A stretch of DNA of 64,000 nt from CAG-217 sp963638105 (GCA_963638105.1 CAVHPP010000009.1:8957-72956); one strand, 5' to 3'; numbered from the stretch's first letter, positions 24,202 through 34,700 are shown. Program-made: numbers and translations. The notes: generated by a model not told the origin, from the sequence alone.

Positions 24202-25875
24202 ATGGCACTGGATGGTATTTTTTTGCACTGCCTGCAACGGGAGATTGCAGACGGTGCGGTGGGGGATCGGGTGGACAAGATCCACCAGCCTACCAAAGAG
24301 GAGATCGTGCTGACCCTGCGGGGTCGCAGCGGCGCCAAAAAGCTGCTGCTCAGCTGTCGTCCGGACAGCGCCCGTGTGCATTTTACAGAGTATGCGCCGG
24401 AGAACCCGGCCAAGCCCCCTATGTTTACCATGCTGCTGCGTAAGCTGCTGCAAGGCGCACGGCTGGACGATGTGACCCAGCCCGGTCTGGAGCGGGTGCT
24501 GGAACTGCACTTTACCGGCACCAATGAGCTGGGAGATCGGGTCACCTACCGACTGGTGATTGAGATTTTAAGTCGCTACGCCAACATTTTGCTGCTGGAT
24601 GGCAACGGTAAAATTATAGATTGTATTCGCCGTATGACCGGCGAGACCGGCAACCGGCGGCTGCTGCCCGGGGTGGACTACACTTTACCGCCGCCCCAGG
24701 ACAAATTGAATATTCTCACCGAGGATTTAGACACCATTACCCATCGGCTGCAAACCTGCGGCGCTACCGGCGCCAAGGCAGTGCAAAGCACCCTTTTGGG
24801 CGTGTCTCCCATTATCTGCCGGGAGGTGGAGCATGGGCTGACCTTGGAGCAGTTGCGTGCCTTTGCGCTGGCACCGTCGCCCACGGTGGTGCTGGACGGT
24901 GTGCCTAAGGACTTTGCCTTTACGCCGATTCACCAGTATGGTGATTTGCTGGAATGTCGTAGCTTTGACAGTCCCAGTACGCTGCTGGACTTCTTCTTTT
25001 ACGAGCGGGTGCGGCTGGCGCGGATCAAGAGCCGCAGCGCCGATCTGTTCCATCACCTGACCACCCTGCAAGAGCGGGCGGTGCGCAAGGCGGAAAATCG
25101 GCGGCAGGAGCTGCTGGACTGCGCGGATAAGGACAAGTACCGCATTTACGGCGACCTGATCACCTCCAACCAATATGCGCTGGAGAAGGGCGCGCCCTTT
25201 TATGATTTAGAGAATTATTATGAGCCGGGCACGGTGGTGCGTATTCCGGCAGACCCGGCGCTGAGCCCCTCGGCTAACGCCCAAAAATATTATAAAGACT
25301 ATCGCAAAAAGCAGGTGGCGGAGCAAAAACTCACCGGCTTTATTGCCCAGGCAGAGGCGGAAGCAGCGTATCTGGACAGCGTGCTGGACGCTTTAAGTCG
25401 TTCCTCTACCGACGCGGAAATTTCTGCCATTCGGGCAGAACTGACCGCCGGGGGCTATCTGCGCCACCGGGGCAAGGAAAAGCCCGCCAAGGCGCTGAAG
25501 CCGCTGGAATACCAAACGGCGGACGGCTTTCGCATTTTGGTGGGCCGCAACAATGTGATGAACGACAAGCTGACCTTAAAGACGGCAGCAGGGGAGGACT
25601 ACTGGTTCCATACCCAGGATACCCCCGGCTGTCATGTGGTGCTGGTCACGGCCGGGCGGGCACCGTCGGAGTCGGCGCTCCATGACGCTGCGGTACTGGC
25701 GGCCTACAACAGCAAGGCGCGCGCGTCCTCCAATGTGCCTGTGGACTATACCCGAGTCAAATTTGTAAAGAAACCTGCCGGTGCCAAGCCCGGTCGGGTG
25801 ATCTATACAGATTATAAAACAATTTTTGTGACCCCCACCCGGGAGGAAACAGAGAGGATGAACCAACTTGGCTAA
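24202..25875 (+). CDS. rqcH: RqcH, NFACT-family ribosome quality-control protein
   Basis: A 557-residue NFACT protein: NFACT-N lobe starting MALDGIFLHCLQREI, helix-hairpin-helix and a coiled-coil middle (about 270-410), and an NFACT-R domain with the signature FHTQDTPGCHVVL near residue 475. RqcH binds 50S subunits holding stalled nascent chains and recruits tRNA-Ala to add alanine tails; formerly called FbpA, a fibronectin-binding protein. Its partner RqcP is at 1718. The end overlaps ispD by 8 bases. Confidence 0.92.
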   Translation: MALDGIFLHCLQREIADGAVGDRVDKIHQPTKEEIVLTLRGRSGAKKLLLSCRPDSARVHFTEYAPENPAKPPMFTMLLRKLLQGARLDDVTQPGLERVLELHFTGTNELGDRVTYRLVIEILSRYANILLLDGNGKIIDCIRRMTGETGNRRLLPGVDYTLPPPQDKLNILTEDLDTITHRLQTCGATGAKAVQSTLLGVSPIICREVEHGLTLEQLRAFALAPSPTVVLDGVPKDFAFTPIHQYGDLLECRSFDSPSTLLDFFFYERVRLARIKSRSADLFHHLTTLQERAVRKAENRRQELLDCADKDKYRIYGDLITSNQYALEKGAPFYDLENYYEPGTVVRIPADPALSPSANAQKYYKDYRKKQVAEQKLTGFIAQAEAEAAYLDSVLDALSRSSTDAEISAIRAELTAGGYLRHRGKEKPAKALKPLEYQTADGFRILVGRNNVMNDKLTLKTAAGEDYWFHTQDTPGCHVVLVTAGRAPSESALHDAAVLAAYNSKARASSNVPVDYTRVKFVKKPAGAKPGRVIYTDYKTIFVTPTREETERMNQLG

Positions 25876-26545
25876 TGTGGCTGTGATTGTGGCTGCCGGT
25901 TCCGGCAGCCGTATGCAAAGTGCAAAGAACAAGGTGCTGCTGCCCCTGTACGGCACGCCGGTGATTGCCCGTACGGTGGCCGCTTTTGCGGACCTGCCCC
26001 AGGTGGACGAGGTGCTGGTGGTTTGTCGCCCTGCGGATGTGGACGCTATGTCCGCCTTGCTGCCGCAGGAGAAAGTGAGCTTTGTCTTTGGCGGCAAGAC
26101 TCGCCAAGAGAGTGTGCAAAATGCAGTAGACACCATTGATGACTGCGACCTGCTGCTGATCCACGATGGTGCCCGACCCCTGGTGACCCGGGATGAGATT
26201 TTAGACACCTTGCATCGGGCGGAGGAGACCGGCGCGGCGGCCACCGGCGTGTTTGTAAAAGACACCATTAAGGTAATCAATGATGACTATGAGATTACGG
26301 ACACCCCGGATCGCTCCCAACTGATTGCCATTCAAACGCCCCAGATTTTTCGCTTTGATCTGTACAAGCAGGCCATGGAGAAGGCCAAGGCCGAGGGCGG
26401 AGATTTTACCGACGATTGCAAGCTGATGGAGAACCTGGGTGTGCCGGTGTCCGTTGTGATCGGCGAGTATACCAATATGAAGATCACCACCCCGGAGGAT
26501 CTGCCCATGGCAGAGGCGATCTTAAAAGCAAGGGAGGCAGAGTAA
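25868..26545 (+). CDS. ispD: 2-C-methyl-D-erythritol 4-phosphate cytidylyltransferase
   Basis: A 225-residue MEP-pathway enzyme joining MEP and CTP. The nucleotide-binding AAGSGSRM near residue 8 with a Lys at 21, LLIHDGARPLV near 95 and the KDTIK segment near 132 are characteristic. The TTG start lies inside the rqcH end after an AGAGGATG site. It shares one base with the ispF start (TAATG), so the two are coupled. Confidence 0.93.
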   Translation: MANVAVIVAAGSGSRMQSAKNKVLLPLYGTPVIARTVAAFADLPQVDEVLVVCRPADVDAMSALLPQEKVSFVFGGKTRQESVQNAVDTIDDCDLLLIHDGARPLVTRDEILDTLHRAEETGAAATGVFVKDTIKVINDDYEITDTPDRSQLIAIQTPQIFRFDLYKQAMEKAKAEGGDFTDDCKLMENLGVPVSVVIGEYTNMKITTPEDLPMAEAILKAREAE

Positions 26546-27018
26546 TGCGTATCGGCCACGGCTACGATGTACATAAACTGGTGGAGGGTCGCCCACTGAT
26601 CTTAGGCGGTGTGACCGTTCCGTTTGAAAAGGGTCTGCTGGGGCACAGCGATGCGGATGTGTTGCTCCACGCCATCTCTGACGCCCTGCTGGGCGCGGCG
26701 GCGCTGGGCGACATTGGCCACCTGTTTCCGGATACAGACGACCGCTGGAAAGGGGCGGACAGCCTAAAGCTGCTTGCGGAAGTGGTGCGGGTACTGGCCG
26801 ACCGGGGTTATCAAATTGAGAATATCGACGCCACCCTTTTGGCCCAGCGGCCGAAATTGGCGCCGTATATAGATGAAATGCGCGGCAACATTGCCGATGC
26901 CTGCCGGGTGGATATAGCGCAGGTCAGCGTAAAGGCGACCACTGAGGAGGGACTGGGCTTTACCGGCACCGGCGCAGGGATGGCAGCCCACGCTGTGGTG
27001 CTGATTGAAAAAGCGTAA
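26545..27018 (+). CDS. ispF: 2-C-methyl-D-erythritol 2,4-cyclodiphosphate synthase
   Basis: A 157-residue trimeric zinc enzyme acting two steps after IspD. Motifs: RIGHGYDVH at the start (Zn ligands Asp, His), HSDADVLLHA near residue 34, GDIGHLFPDTD near 55, and the terminal TTEEGLGFTGTGAG near 132. ispD and ispF are adjacent as in many bacteria, while the fused ispH lies at 19719. Confidence 0.95.
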   Translation: MRIGHGYDVHKLVEGRPLILGGVTVPFEKGLLGHSDADVLLHAISDALLGAAALGDIGHLFPDTDDRWKGADSLKLLAEVVRVLADRGYQIENIDATLLAQRPKLAPYIDEMRGNIADACRVDIAQVSVKATTEEGLGFTGTGAGMAAHAVVLIEKA

Positions 27019-27048
27019 GTCGCTGCAAAGAGGGGGAGTATGTAAAAG

Positions 27049-27909
27049 ATGATGGAAACAAAGGCGCGGATGCGGGCAGCTGTCTTCGGTATCTGCGTCA
27101 ACCTGTGCCTGTTTATGGTGAAGCTGTATGTGGGTATTTCCACCAACAGCATTTCCATTTATGTAGACTCGCTGAATAACGCGCTGGACAGCGTGGTATG
27201 TATCCTCGCGCTGGTGGGATTTTGGCTTTCCGTGCGCACCTCGCCCAAGTACCCGTTCGGGTTAGGTCGGGCGGAGGATTTGACCGGGTTTATCACCGCG
27301 GTGGTGATCGTGGGCACCGGCTTCGGCTTCGGTTATGTGTCCTTGGAGCGAACCCTGTACCCGGCGCCGGTGTGGTTCTCGGTGCGCTATGCGGTGATCA
27401 TTGCGGCAACGGCGGTGGTGAAGCTGCTGCTGGGCGCGTACTATAAGTTTAAGGATCGGCGCCATCCGTCGCCGGTACTGAAAGGGCTGTTTACGGACAG
27501 CGTGCTGGACTTCTTTATCACTTTGTCCACCCTGATCTCCTTTACCCTGACTCGGGTAGTGGGGGTACCGGTGGACGGCTACTTTGGTATTGCCATCAGC
27601 GCGGTGTTGCTGATCAGCGGCGCTAAGTCCTGTGTCTCCTCCTTTGCCTGTATTTTGGGCAAGCGAGAGACGGAGGATTGCGACCGTGCCCGGGCATTGC
27701 TGGCGGCACAGCCGGGGGTGACCGGTGTAGCCAATGTGCAGTGCCACCGCTACGGACGGCACTTGGCCTTTACGGCGGATGTAACGACGGATCAAACTAC
27801 GGTAGAAGCAGCGGCGCAGTTACAAGAGGGGCTGCGGGCGCTTTTGCAGGCAGAAATGGGTGCGGACTTTACGGCGGCAATCAGCCCCGGCGCACCGACC
27901 GCCAAATAG
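27049..27909 (+). CDS. Cation diffusion facilitator transporter, possibly manganese-specific
   Basis: A 286-residue CDF-family antiporter with about six membrane helices and a C-terminal cytoplasmic domain. The helix-2 metal pair is N and D in YVDSLNNALDS and the helix-5 pair is D and D in FTDSVLDFF. Zinc exporters of the family usually have His in these pairs; an Asn-Asp/Asp-Asp site is described for the streptococcal Mn exporter MntE. Manganese export is therefore an inference. It stands 30 bases behind ispF. Confidence 0.82.
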   Translation: MMETKARMRAAVFGICVNLCLFMVKLYVGISTNSISIYVDSLNNALDSVVCILALVGFWLSVRTSPKYPFGLGRAEDLTGFITAVVIVGTGFGFGYVSLERTLYPAPVWFSVRYAVIIAATAVVKLLLGAYYKFKDRRHPSPVLKGLFTDSVLDFFITLSTLISFTLTRVVGVPVDGYFGIAISAVLLISGAKSCVSSFACILGKRETEDCDRARALLAAQPGVTGVANVQCHRYGRHLAFTADVTTDQTTVEAAAQLQEGLRALLQAEMGADFTAAISPGAPTAK

Positions 27910-27936
27910 AACAAAACAAAAACGGGGGAGTAACAA

Positions 27937-29283
27937 ATGTCTAACAAGAAAGGGGCTCTTTTAACAGAAGAGCAAAGATTGGAAAAGGTGCTGGCTAAAA
28001 AAAAGCGCAGGAAGATCGCACTGAAAATTTTTATCGGCTTTTTAATCGTCTTGGCGCTGTTTGTGGGGATCACTACCTTGATCTCCGTAATCGGTATTCA
28101 GTCTAACATCAATAAGGCCCACAATTACGGCTCTGCCGGTTGCGCCCAGCTGGAATACAGCGTAGAGGACAACGGCTATGTGAACATAAAGAGCGACAAG
28201 GGACTGAAAGTGATGCAGCTGACGGATGTACATATTGGCGGCGGCTGGATGTCTATTAAAAAGGACGCTATGGCGATCAATACCGTAGCCACAATGATCC
28301 GGGTAGAAAAGCCGGACTTCGTGGTAGTCACCGGCGACATTTCTTACCCGGTGCCGTTCCAGGCAGGCACTTTCAATAACAAGTCCGGCGCCAAGATCTT
28401 TGCAGAGCTGATGGAGACCCTGGGCGTGTACTGGACTCTGGCTTACGGCAACCATGATACAGAGGCGTACAGCTATTACACGCGCGAGCAACTGACGGAT
28501 TTTTACCGCAGCGAGCAATACAAGCACTGCTTGCTGCAGCCCGGTCCGGAAGATGTGGACGGCGTGGGCAACCAGGTGATCAACATTGTCAACAGTGACG
28601 GCGTGATCACACGCGCTTTGATTACGCTGGACAGTCACTCTTATATTGACGGTGACGTTTTGGGTATTCGTTGGCTGTACGATAATATCCACGAGAATCA
28701 GATCAATTGGTACAAGCATGTGGTGCTGGATCTGGCAAAACGGAACCAAGACGCGGCCAAGGTTCTGCCTGCTGCCAAGCAGAAGTCCTATGCCCAGCTG
28801 GAAAAAGTGGTGCCCACTTCCGTCTTTTTCCACTTCCCTATGGAGGAGTACCGCTTGGCCTGGACCGAGTATGTGGAGAATGATTATAAAGATACGGAAA
28901 ATGTGAAGTACCGTTACGGTTTGCCCGGTGAGAGCGGCAAAGTGGTGTACTGCGGTATCCACCCGGATCAGCTGTTTGAGACGATGCAGGAGTTGGGCAG
29001 CACGGATAGCACCTTCTGCGGCCATGATCATTACAACAACTTTTCCCTGAATTACAAAGGGATTAACCTGACCTACGGCTACTCTATTGACTACCTGGCT
29101 TATGTGGGTATTTACAAGCAGGGCACCCAGCGCGGCTGCACCATCTTGGATTACGACCAAAACGGCGGTTTGGACTTCCACCAGGAGAATTATTATCAGG
29201 ACAAGTACCAGAACGACGCCCGTGAGTCCGTCACCATGCAGGAGATCACCACCTCCGGCTTGCCGGTGCTGGACGCACGATAA
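27937..29283 (+). CDS. Membrane-anchored calcineurin-like metallophosphoesterase
   Basis: A 448-residue protein: basic cytoplasmic start, one membrane helix (about residues 28-52), then an extracytoplasmic phosphoesterase domain. The dimetal motifs are in order: LTDVHIG near 92, VTGDIS near 127, YGNHDTE near 170 and FCGHDHYNN near 363. The architecture resembles surface phosphatases acting on nucleotides or teichoic precursors; the substrate is unknown. A clear terminator follows. Confidence 0.85.
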   Translation: MSNKKGALLTEEQRLEKVLAKKKRRKIALKIFIGFLIVLALFVGITTLISVIGIQSNINKAHNYGSAGCAQLEYSVEDNGYVNIKSDKGLKVMQLTDVHIGGGWMSIKKDAMAINTVATMIRVEKPDFVVVTGDISYPVPFQAGTFNNKSGAKIFAELMETLGVYWTLAYGNHDTEAYSYYTREQLTDFYRSEQYKHCLLQPGPEDVDGVGNQVINIVNSDGVITRALITLDSHSYIDGDVLGIRWLYDNIHENQINWYKHVVLDLAKRNQDAAKVLPAAKQKSYAQLEKVVPTSVFFHFPMEEYRLAWTEYVENDYKDTENVKYRYGLPGESGKVVYCGIHPDQLFETMQELGSTDSTFCGHDHYNNFSLNYKGINLTYGYSIDYLAYVGIYKQGTQRGCTILDYDQNGGLDFHQENYYQDKYQNDARESVTMQEITTSGLPVLDAR

Positions 29284-29293
29284 TGCTTCTTTT

Positions 29294-29330
29294 GCGCACT
29301 GTCGGTTTTTGCCGACGGTGCGTATTTTTT
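29294..29330 (+). terminator. Terminator after the phosphoesterase gene
   Basis: A 12-bp stem (29294-29305 with 29312-29323) closes a 6-base loop, followed by a T-run at 29325-29330. Confidence 0.85.
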
Positions 29331-29392
29331 GTCTCTTTTTGGCGGGCGGATTACGGAAAATCGGATTTTTTATGAAGAATTTTGAAATCCTA

Positions 29393-29420
29393 TTGACAAA
29401 TGGAAAAAACTTGCTAAAAT
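29393..29420 (+). promoter_or_regulatory. Promoter of groES-groEL
   Basis: A consensus -35 TTGACA (29393-29398) and a -10 TAAAAT (29415-29420) are 16 bp apart, immediately upstream of the CIRCE operator. Confidence 0.8.
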
Positions 29421-29425
29421 AAGTA

Positions 29426-29452
29426 TTAGCACTCGGGAGTAAAGAGTGCTAA
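29426..29452 (+). promoter_or_regulatory. CIRCE operator (HrcA binding site)
   Basis: TTAGCACTC (29426-29434), nine bases, GAGTGCTAA (29444-29452): an exact match to the CIRCE consensus. Placement over the transcript start of groES means HrcA repression of the chaperonin operon, relieved by heat stress. Confidence 0.97.
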
Positions 29453-29487
29453 CGCAAAAACAAATACTTTTGACGAGGTGAAAAGTT

Positions 29488-29760
29488 ATGACTATTAAAC
29501 CGCTTGCAGACCGTGTTCTGCTAAAAGCCTGTGAGGCTGAGGAAACCACCGCTTCCGGCATTATTCTGGCAGCTTCTGCGCAGGAGAAGCCCGAGGTGTC
29601 TGAAGTTGTTGCCGTCGGTCCCGGCACCGACAAACATCCCATGACTGTTGCTGTTGGCGATAAGGTGATTATCGGCAAGTACAGCGGCACCCAGATTAAG
29701 GTGGACGGTCAGGAGTACACCATTTCCGAGGTCAAAGACATTTTGGCCGTAGTTGAGTAA
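29488..29760 (+). CDS. groES: Co-chaperonin GroES
   Basis: A 90-residue subunit of the heptameric lid of the GroEL chamber. It has the starting MTIKPLADRVLLK strand, the mobile-loop region ETTASGIILAASAQEKP that contacts GroEL, and GDKVIIGKYSG near residue 60. GAGGTG precedes the ATG. groEL follows 14 bases later, and a CIRCE element controls both. Confidence 0.97.
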   Translation: MTIKPLADRVLLKACEAEETTASGIILAASAQEKPEVSEVVAVGPGTDKHPMTVAVGDKVIIGKYSGTQIKVDGQEYTISEVKDILAVVE

Positions 29761-29774
29761 GGAGGAGTTCCGTT

Positions 29775-31415
29775 ATGGCAAAAGATATTATTTATGGCGA
29801 GGACGCGCGCAAGGCCTTGCAGACCGGTATTGACAAGCTGGCCAATACCGTTAAGATTACCCTTGGTCCCAAGGGCCGCAATGTGGTACTGGATAAGAAG
29901 TACGGCGCACCGCTGATCACCAACGACGGCGTGACCATTGCCAAGGAGATTGAGCTGGAGGAGCCTTTTGAGAATATGGGCGCCCAGCTGGTAAAGGAAG
30001 TTTCTTCCAAGACCAATGACGATGCAGGTGACGGCACCACCACCGCTACACTGCTGGCCCAGGCGCTGGTACGCGAGGGCATGAAGAATGTGGCTGCCGG
30101 TGCCAACCCCATGGTTGTGAAGAACGGCATTAAGGCCGCTGTGGACGCTGCTGTGGCCGGCATCCAAAAAGAGAGCAAGGCCGTTAGCGGCAGCGATGAT
30201 ATTGCCCGCGTGGCTACCGTGTCTGCTGCAGATGAGACCGTTGGCAAGCTGATTGCCGAGGCTATGGAAAAGGTATCTGCTGACGGCGTGATCACCGTAG
30301 AGGAGTCCAAGACCGCAGAGACCACCTGCGAGGTGGTTGAGGGTATGCAGTTCGATCGTGGCTACATTTCTCCCTATATGGTGACCGATACAGATAAAAT
30401 GGAAGCTGTTTTGGACGACGCTAAGATTCTCATTACCGATAAGAAGATCAGTACTGTACAGGATATTCTGCCCTTGCTGGAGGCTGTGCTGAAGAACGGC
30501 CAGAAGCTGGTAATCATTGCAGAGGATGTTGAGGGCGAGGCCTTGCAGACCATTCTGCTGAACAAGCTGCGCGGCACCTTTACTTGTGTATGCGTAAAGG
30601 CACCGGGCTTTGGCGATCGCCGCAAGGATATGCTTCAGGATATTGCCGTACTGACCGGCGGCCAGGTGATTACTTCCGACCTGGGTCTGGAACTGAAGGA
30701 CGCGACCATGCAGATGTTGGGTACTGCTCGTCAGGTGAAGGTGACCAAAGAGAACACCATTATCGTAGACGGCGCCGGCAACAGTGAGGATATTAAAGCG
30801 CGTGTGGGTCAGATCCGTACCGCTATTGAGGCTTCTACCTCTGACTTTGATCGGGAGAAGCTGCAGGAGCGCCTGGCCAAGATGGCCGGCGGCGTAGCCG
30901 TTGTTAAGGTGGGTGCTGCTACCGAGACAGAGATGAAAGAGAAAAAGCTGCGCATTGAGGACGCTCTGGCTGCCACTAAGGCTGCTGTGGAAGAGGGCAT
31001 CGTTGCCGGCGGCGGCGTGGCACTGATCAACACCATTCCCGCTGTGGAGAAGCTGCTGGATACCGATGACGCGGACTTTAAGACCGGCGTGAAGATCGTG
31101 CTGAAGGCGCTGGAGGAGCCGGTGCGCCAGATTGCTGCAAACGCTGGCCTGGAGGGTAGCGTGATTGTAGACAAGATCATGGCTTCCGGCAAGGCCGGTT
31201 ATGGCTTTAACTTTGCCACCAACACCTATGGCGATATGATCGAGGCCGGCATCGTAGACCCGGCAAAGGTGACCCGTTCTGCCATCCAGAACGCCGCTTC
31301 CGTGGCTTCTATGGTACTGACCACCGAAAGTCTGGTAACGGACATTAAGGACCCGCAGGCTGACGCCGCAAATGCTGCTGCGATGGCCGCAGCATCTCAG
31401 GGCGGCATGTACTAA
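29775..31415 (+). CDS. groEL: Chaperonin GroEL
   Basis: A 546-residue HSP60 chaperonin that folds proteins in an ATP-driven double ring. Recognisable are KITLGPKGRNVVLDKKYG near residue 26, the ATP-site NDDAGDGTTTATLL near 82, and the C-terminal AASQGGMY. GGAGGAG precedes ATG 29775. Codon use is strongly optimised. The complementary strand carries a long open frame that is only a composition shadow. Confidence 0.98.
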   Translation: MAKDIIYGEDARKALQTGIDKLANTVKITLGPKGRNVVLDKKYGAPLITNDGVTIAKEIELEEPFENMGAQLVKEVSSKTNDDAGDGTTTATLLAQALVREGMKNVAAGANPMVVKNGIKAAVDAAVAGIQKESKAVSGSDDIARVATVSAADETVGKLIAEAMEKVSADGVITVEESKTAETTCEVVEGMQFDRGYISPYMVTDTDKMEAVLDDAKILITDKKISTVQDILPLLEAVLKNGQKLVIIAEDVEGEALQTILLNKLRGTFTCVCVKAPGFGDRRKDMLQDIAVLTGGQVITSDLGLELKDATMQMLGTARQVKVTKENTIIVDGAGNSEDIKARVGQIRTAIEASTSDFDREKLQERLAKMAGGVAVVKVGAATETEMKEKKLRIEDALAATKAAVEEGIVAGGGVALINTIPAVEKLLDTDDADFKTGVKIVLKALEEPVRQIAANAGLEGSVIVDKIMASGKAGYGFNFATNTYGDMIEAGIVDPAKVTRSAIQNAASVASMVLTTESLVTDIKDPQADAANAAAMAAASQGGMY

Positions 31416-31429
31416 TGCCGCGCGAGATG

Positions 31430-31496
31430 ATGCGGCACAAGGCTCCAAATCTTTGATTTGGGAGCAAAGGTCCGGTGGACCTTTGCGTAGCCGCAT
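31430..31496 (+). other. Three-helix structured element downstream of groEL
   Basis: This lies in the 353-base gap 31416-31768. A 7-bp closing helix (31430-31436 with 31490-31496) encloses two hairpins: one about 10 bp with a single bulge (31442-31451 / 31455-31465) and a perfect 8-10 bp one (31464-31473 / 31477-31486). There is no T-run directly after it, so it is not a simple terminator. It may be a structured RNA or a dispersed palindromic repeat. No coding frame fits. Confidence 0.45.
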
Positions 31497-31542
31497 GGTC
31501 GATGTGTTGCGGAAATAACCGCAAATAAACATAGCAAAATTT

Positions 31543-31573
31543 GGCCGTTGTGCGTATGCACGGCGGCCTTTTT
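31543..31573 (+). terminator. Terminator of groES-groEL
   Basis: An 11-bp stem (31543-31553 with 31558-31568, two GU pairs) with a 4-base loop and five T. It lies 128 bases after the groEL stop, so the structured element above is in the transcript. The remaining gap to 31768 holds a weak promoter candidate (TTGACT 31678-31683, TACTAT 31701-31706) for the next gene. Confidence 0.7.
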
Positions 31574-31768
31574 GCGTGATATGGATCGGTTTTGACGGAA
31601 CATAGGTTTATACGCATGGCAGAGCAGTCATCAAAATTGAACACACTGAAATATCTGTACCACTTATCTACAATGTATTGACTTTTTACCTCTTAGGGGG
31701 TACTATATAGCCGATTTTGGTGCAGTCTGTTTTCTTCTGCCCAAAAAGGAAATCGGAGGTGCAAATCT

Positions 31769-34700
31769 ATGCGCAAAAAACTAACCGGCAAACGGCTGAT
31801 TGCAGTTTTCCTTGCAGTGCTGATGGCACTCACTTGCTTTACTGCTCTGCCTTTTGCTGCTTCTGCCGCCACCCCGGCAACTTCTGCCGGTGGTAAGTAT
31901 GTTTTTGCCTATTTTACCGGCAACAACACCAGTGAACAGAAGATTCGCTTTGCTGTTTCTGACGACGGCTACAACTTTACTGCCATCAACGGCAACCAGC
32001 CTGTTGCAGAGCAGACTACCGGTACCGGCTGTGCCCGTGACCCGTACCTGTTCCGCGGCCAGGACGGCTACTACTATATGGTAGCAACGGATATGGACGC
32101 TTCCCTTGGCTGGTGGGATGTGAACGACGCTATGACCGTGTGGCGTTCTGCGGATCTGGTAAATTGGTCCGATGAGTCCCATATCTCCATTAAGGATGTG
32201 AAGAATGCAGACGGCACTTCTGCTTTGCCTGCCAATGAAACGGTTCATTGCTTTTGGGCGCCTCAGGTGATCTGGGACGCTTCCACCGGCAAGTATATGG
32301 TGTATTTCTCTCTGTCCACCTCCAGCTTTACCGGCGGTTCAGAACAGAAGATTTATTATATGCTTACGGACAATCTGATGGATGTGACCCATTACAGCGC
32401 GCCTCAGTTGCTGTATAAGAATCCCAACGGTGACGCCTCTATTGATGCGGATATTATGTACGACTCCGCAAACGGCATTTATTATATGTATTATAAGAAT
32501 GAGGCGGACGGGGAGAAGACCATCTACTATGTGTCCTCCACGGATCTGAAAGACGCGGAGCAGTATTCCGCCTGCACGCCTGTTAAGGTTTACAACAGCC
32601 GTTCCACAAAAATGGAGGGGTGCAACTCCCACTTTATTACCGGCACCAACACCATGGTGATGCTGGCAGATGAGTACGGCAACAGCGGTCACTATCTGGC
32701 GTTCCAGTCTACGGACTTTAAGAACTTTGAAAAGCTCACGGACAGCCAGTATACCTTGAACCAGCTGTCTCCCCGTCACGGCTCCGTGCTGGCCATTACC
32801 GATGAGGAATATAATACCATGCTCAAGGCCCAGCGCTCTACGGATATGCGCTATCGCTTTGACTCCGACCTGAACCTGACCTCTGACTGGACCTATACCA
32901 AGCAGACGGATTCCAGCGGCTACACCTATGAGTACCAGCTGAACAAGGCCGGTATTGCAGAGCAGGGCGGCAAGCTGTGGCTCAATCAGGGTCAGGTGTT
33001 TGTCAACGACCCGGTGATTCAGGCACTGATGAAAACAGACAGCTTTACCGTGTCCTTTAGCCACACCCGGCTGACGGACGATAACGACCTGGGCACTGCA
33101 GGCACCGTGTTTGCACTGGCTGCTGCGGACAAAGACTTTATCCGCGTTGGCTGCGACGGCACGCTTTCCGTTTATTCCGGCGGCGCCAATAAGACCGCTG
33201 CCAACAAGGTGACCGTACCTGCCGGTCAGGAGGCCAACTATACCATTTCTTATAACGGCAAAGAAACAGTCCTTTATGTGAACGGCAAGCTGGCCGCCAC
33301 AGTGGAGGGCGTGATTGATGCCCGGGAAGTAGCCGACGGCGCTGCATTTTATGTGGGTCTTGGCTATTCCGACGCGGCCAACAAAGACAATGCCGTGCGT
33401 ATGATCGGCAATTACGGCAACTTGCAGTTCTCTGCCGCTTCTGCCCAGGGTACCCAGTCCCAGCTGACTACGCAGGTGGCTGCCTTTGAGGCCCTGCTTC
33501 AGGGCGGTAAGCTGTACACCAACGCTTCTGCTGCTTACGCTGCTTATGTGCAGGCCAACCGTCTGCTGGACGCTGTGCGTTACGGCGGGGTCGATGTGTC
33601 TGCTGCCCGGCTGAAAGCAGCCACGGACGCACTGATTGCCGGTATGGCTGCCATGCGGGAATACACCCAGCCCCAGATGGGCAAGGGCTACTTTGGCACC
33701 ACGGAGGCCACCGACGGCTACACCGATGTGCTGTACAGCACCAAGGATTATGTGTACAGTGGCGAAACCACCGCTGACAGCTACCAGAGTATCGGTTATG
33801 TGAACTTTAAGATCGCCAGCCCCAGCACCACCGTGCTGCTGAAAAACGGCGACAGCACCCCCGGCTTCCCGGTGGTTGTGGAGAGCAAAAAGAAAGAGAA
33901 CAGCAGCGGCAGTATCTTCAACAAAAAGACCACTTACGGCAAGATCGCCTATGTGGCGCCTTTGAGCAGTGGCTTAATGCTCAATCACCTGTGGTACGGT
34001 TATGCGGATGCGGATGGTGCGTATAAAACCTGGCCCGGGAAGACCGCCACCAGCAACAACGCTACCTTTGGTTATCAGGCTGGCACCACGGCAGATATGA
34101 CCGCCAACCAGGACAATACCGGCACTTCCCGGTTCTGGAACAACCAGGCATTCCTGAACCCCACCTTCGGCACCAATGAATATGCCAAGACCTACACCGG
34201 CTTACAGTTCACCGCCAAGGTGATCGGTAACCGGAACAATGAGAATACTGACAACGCAGCGGAGAACCTGACCCTGAACAGCACCCAGTATGTGCTTAAT
34301 TACACGCCCCTGGCAAATGCTGTGGCCGGTCTGGACACCACCACGCAAAAGCAGGTAGCCACCCGGTACAAAGAGGGCGGGCTGGCAGATCTGCTGGCCA
34401 AGGCGGATACCGTTAGCGGTGTCAACCCGGCAGCTTATAACTATGCTTTTGATCTTTCCGGTGCAGTAGCTAACTATCAGGCTGACGCAGCCGCAGCGAT
34501 GACTGCTTATCATGCAGCTACGGTAAACACCGCTGCCGATGTTTATACCAACTTGCGCACGGCAATGGACAACTGCATGAGCACCTACGCCGTAGGCAAC
34601 ACGGTGCTGGATAACGGTTCTACCAAATATGTGACTGCTTTGTGGAGCGACTTTCTACAGGCTTATCAGGCAGCACAGAGCGCTTTTGCCGACCTGAAAG

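Noticed and set aside
31430..31496. tRNA-like cloverleaf downstream of groEL
   Set aside because: It has a closing helix and two hairpins but no T-loop sequence, no anticodon arm of proper size and no acceptor end, so it is not a tRNA.
29709..31532. 607-codon open frame on the minus strand opposite groEL
   Set aside because: GroEL is unmistakable on the plus strand; the antisense frame has no ribosome site or recognisable domain and arises from codon bias.
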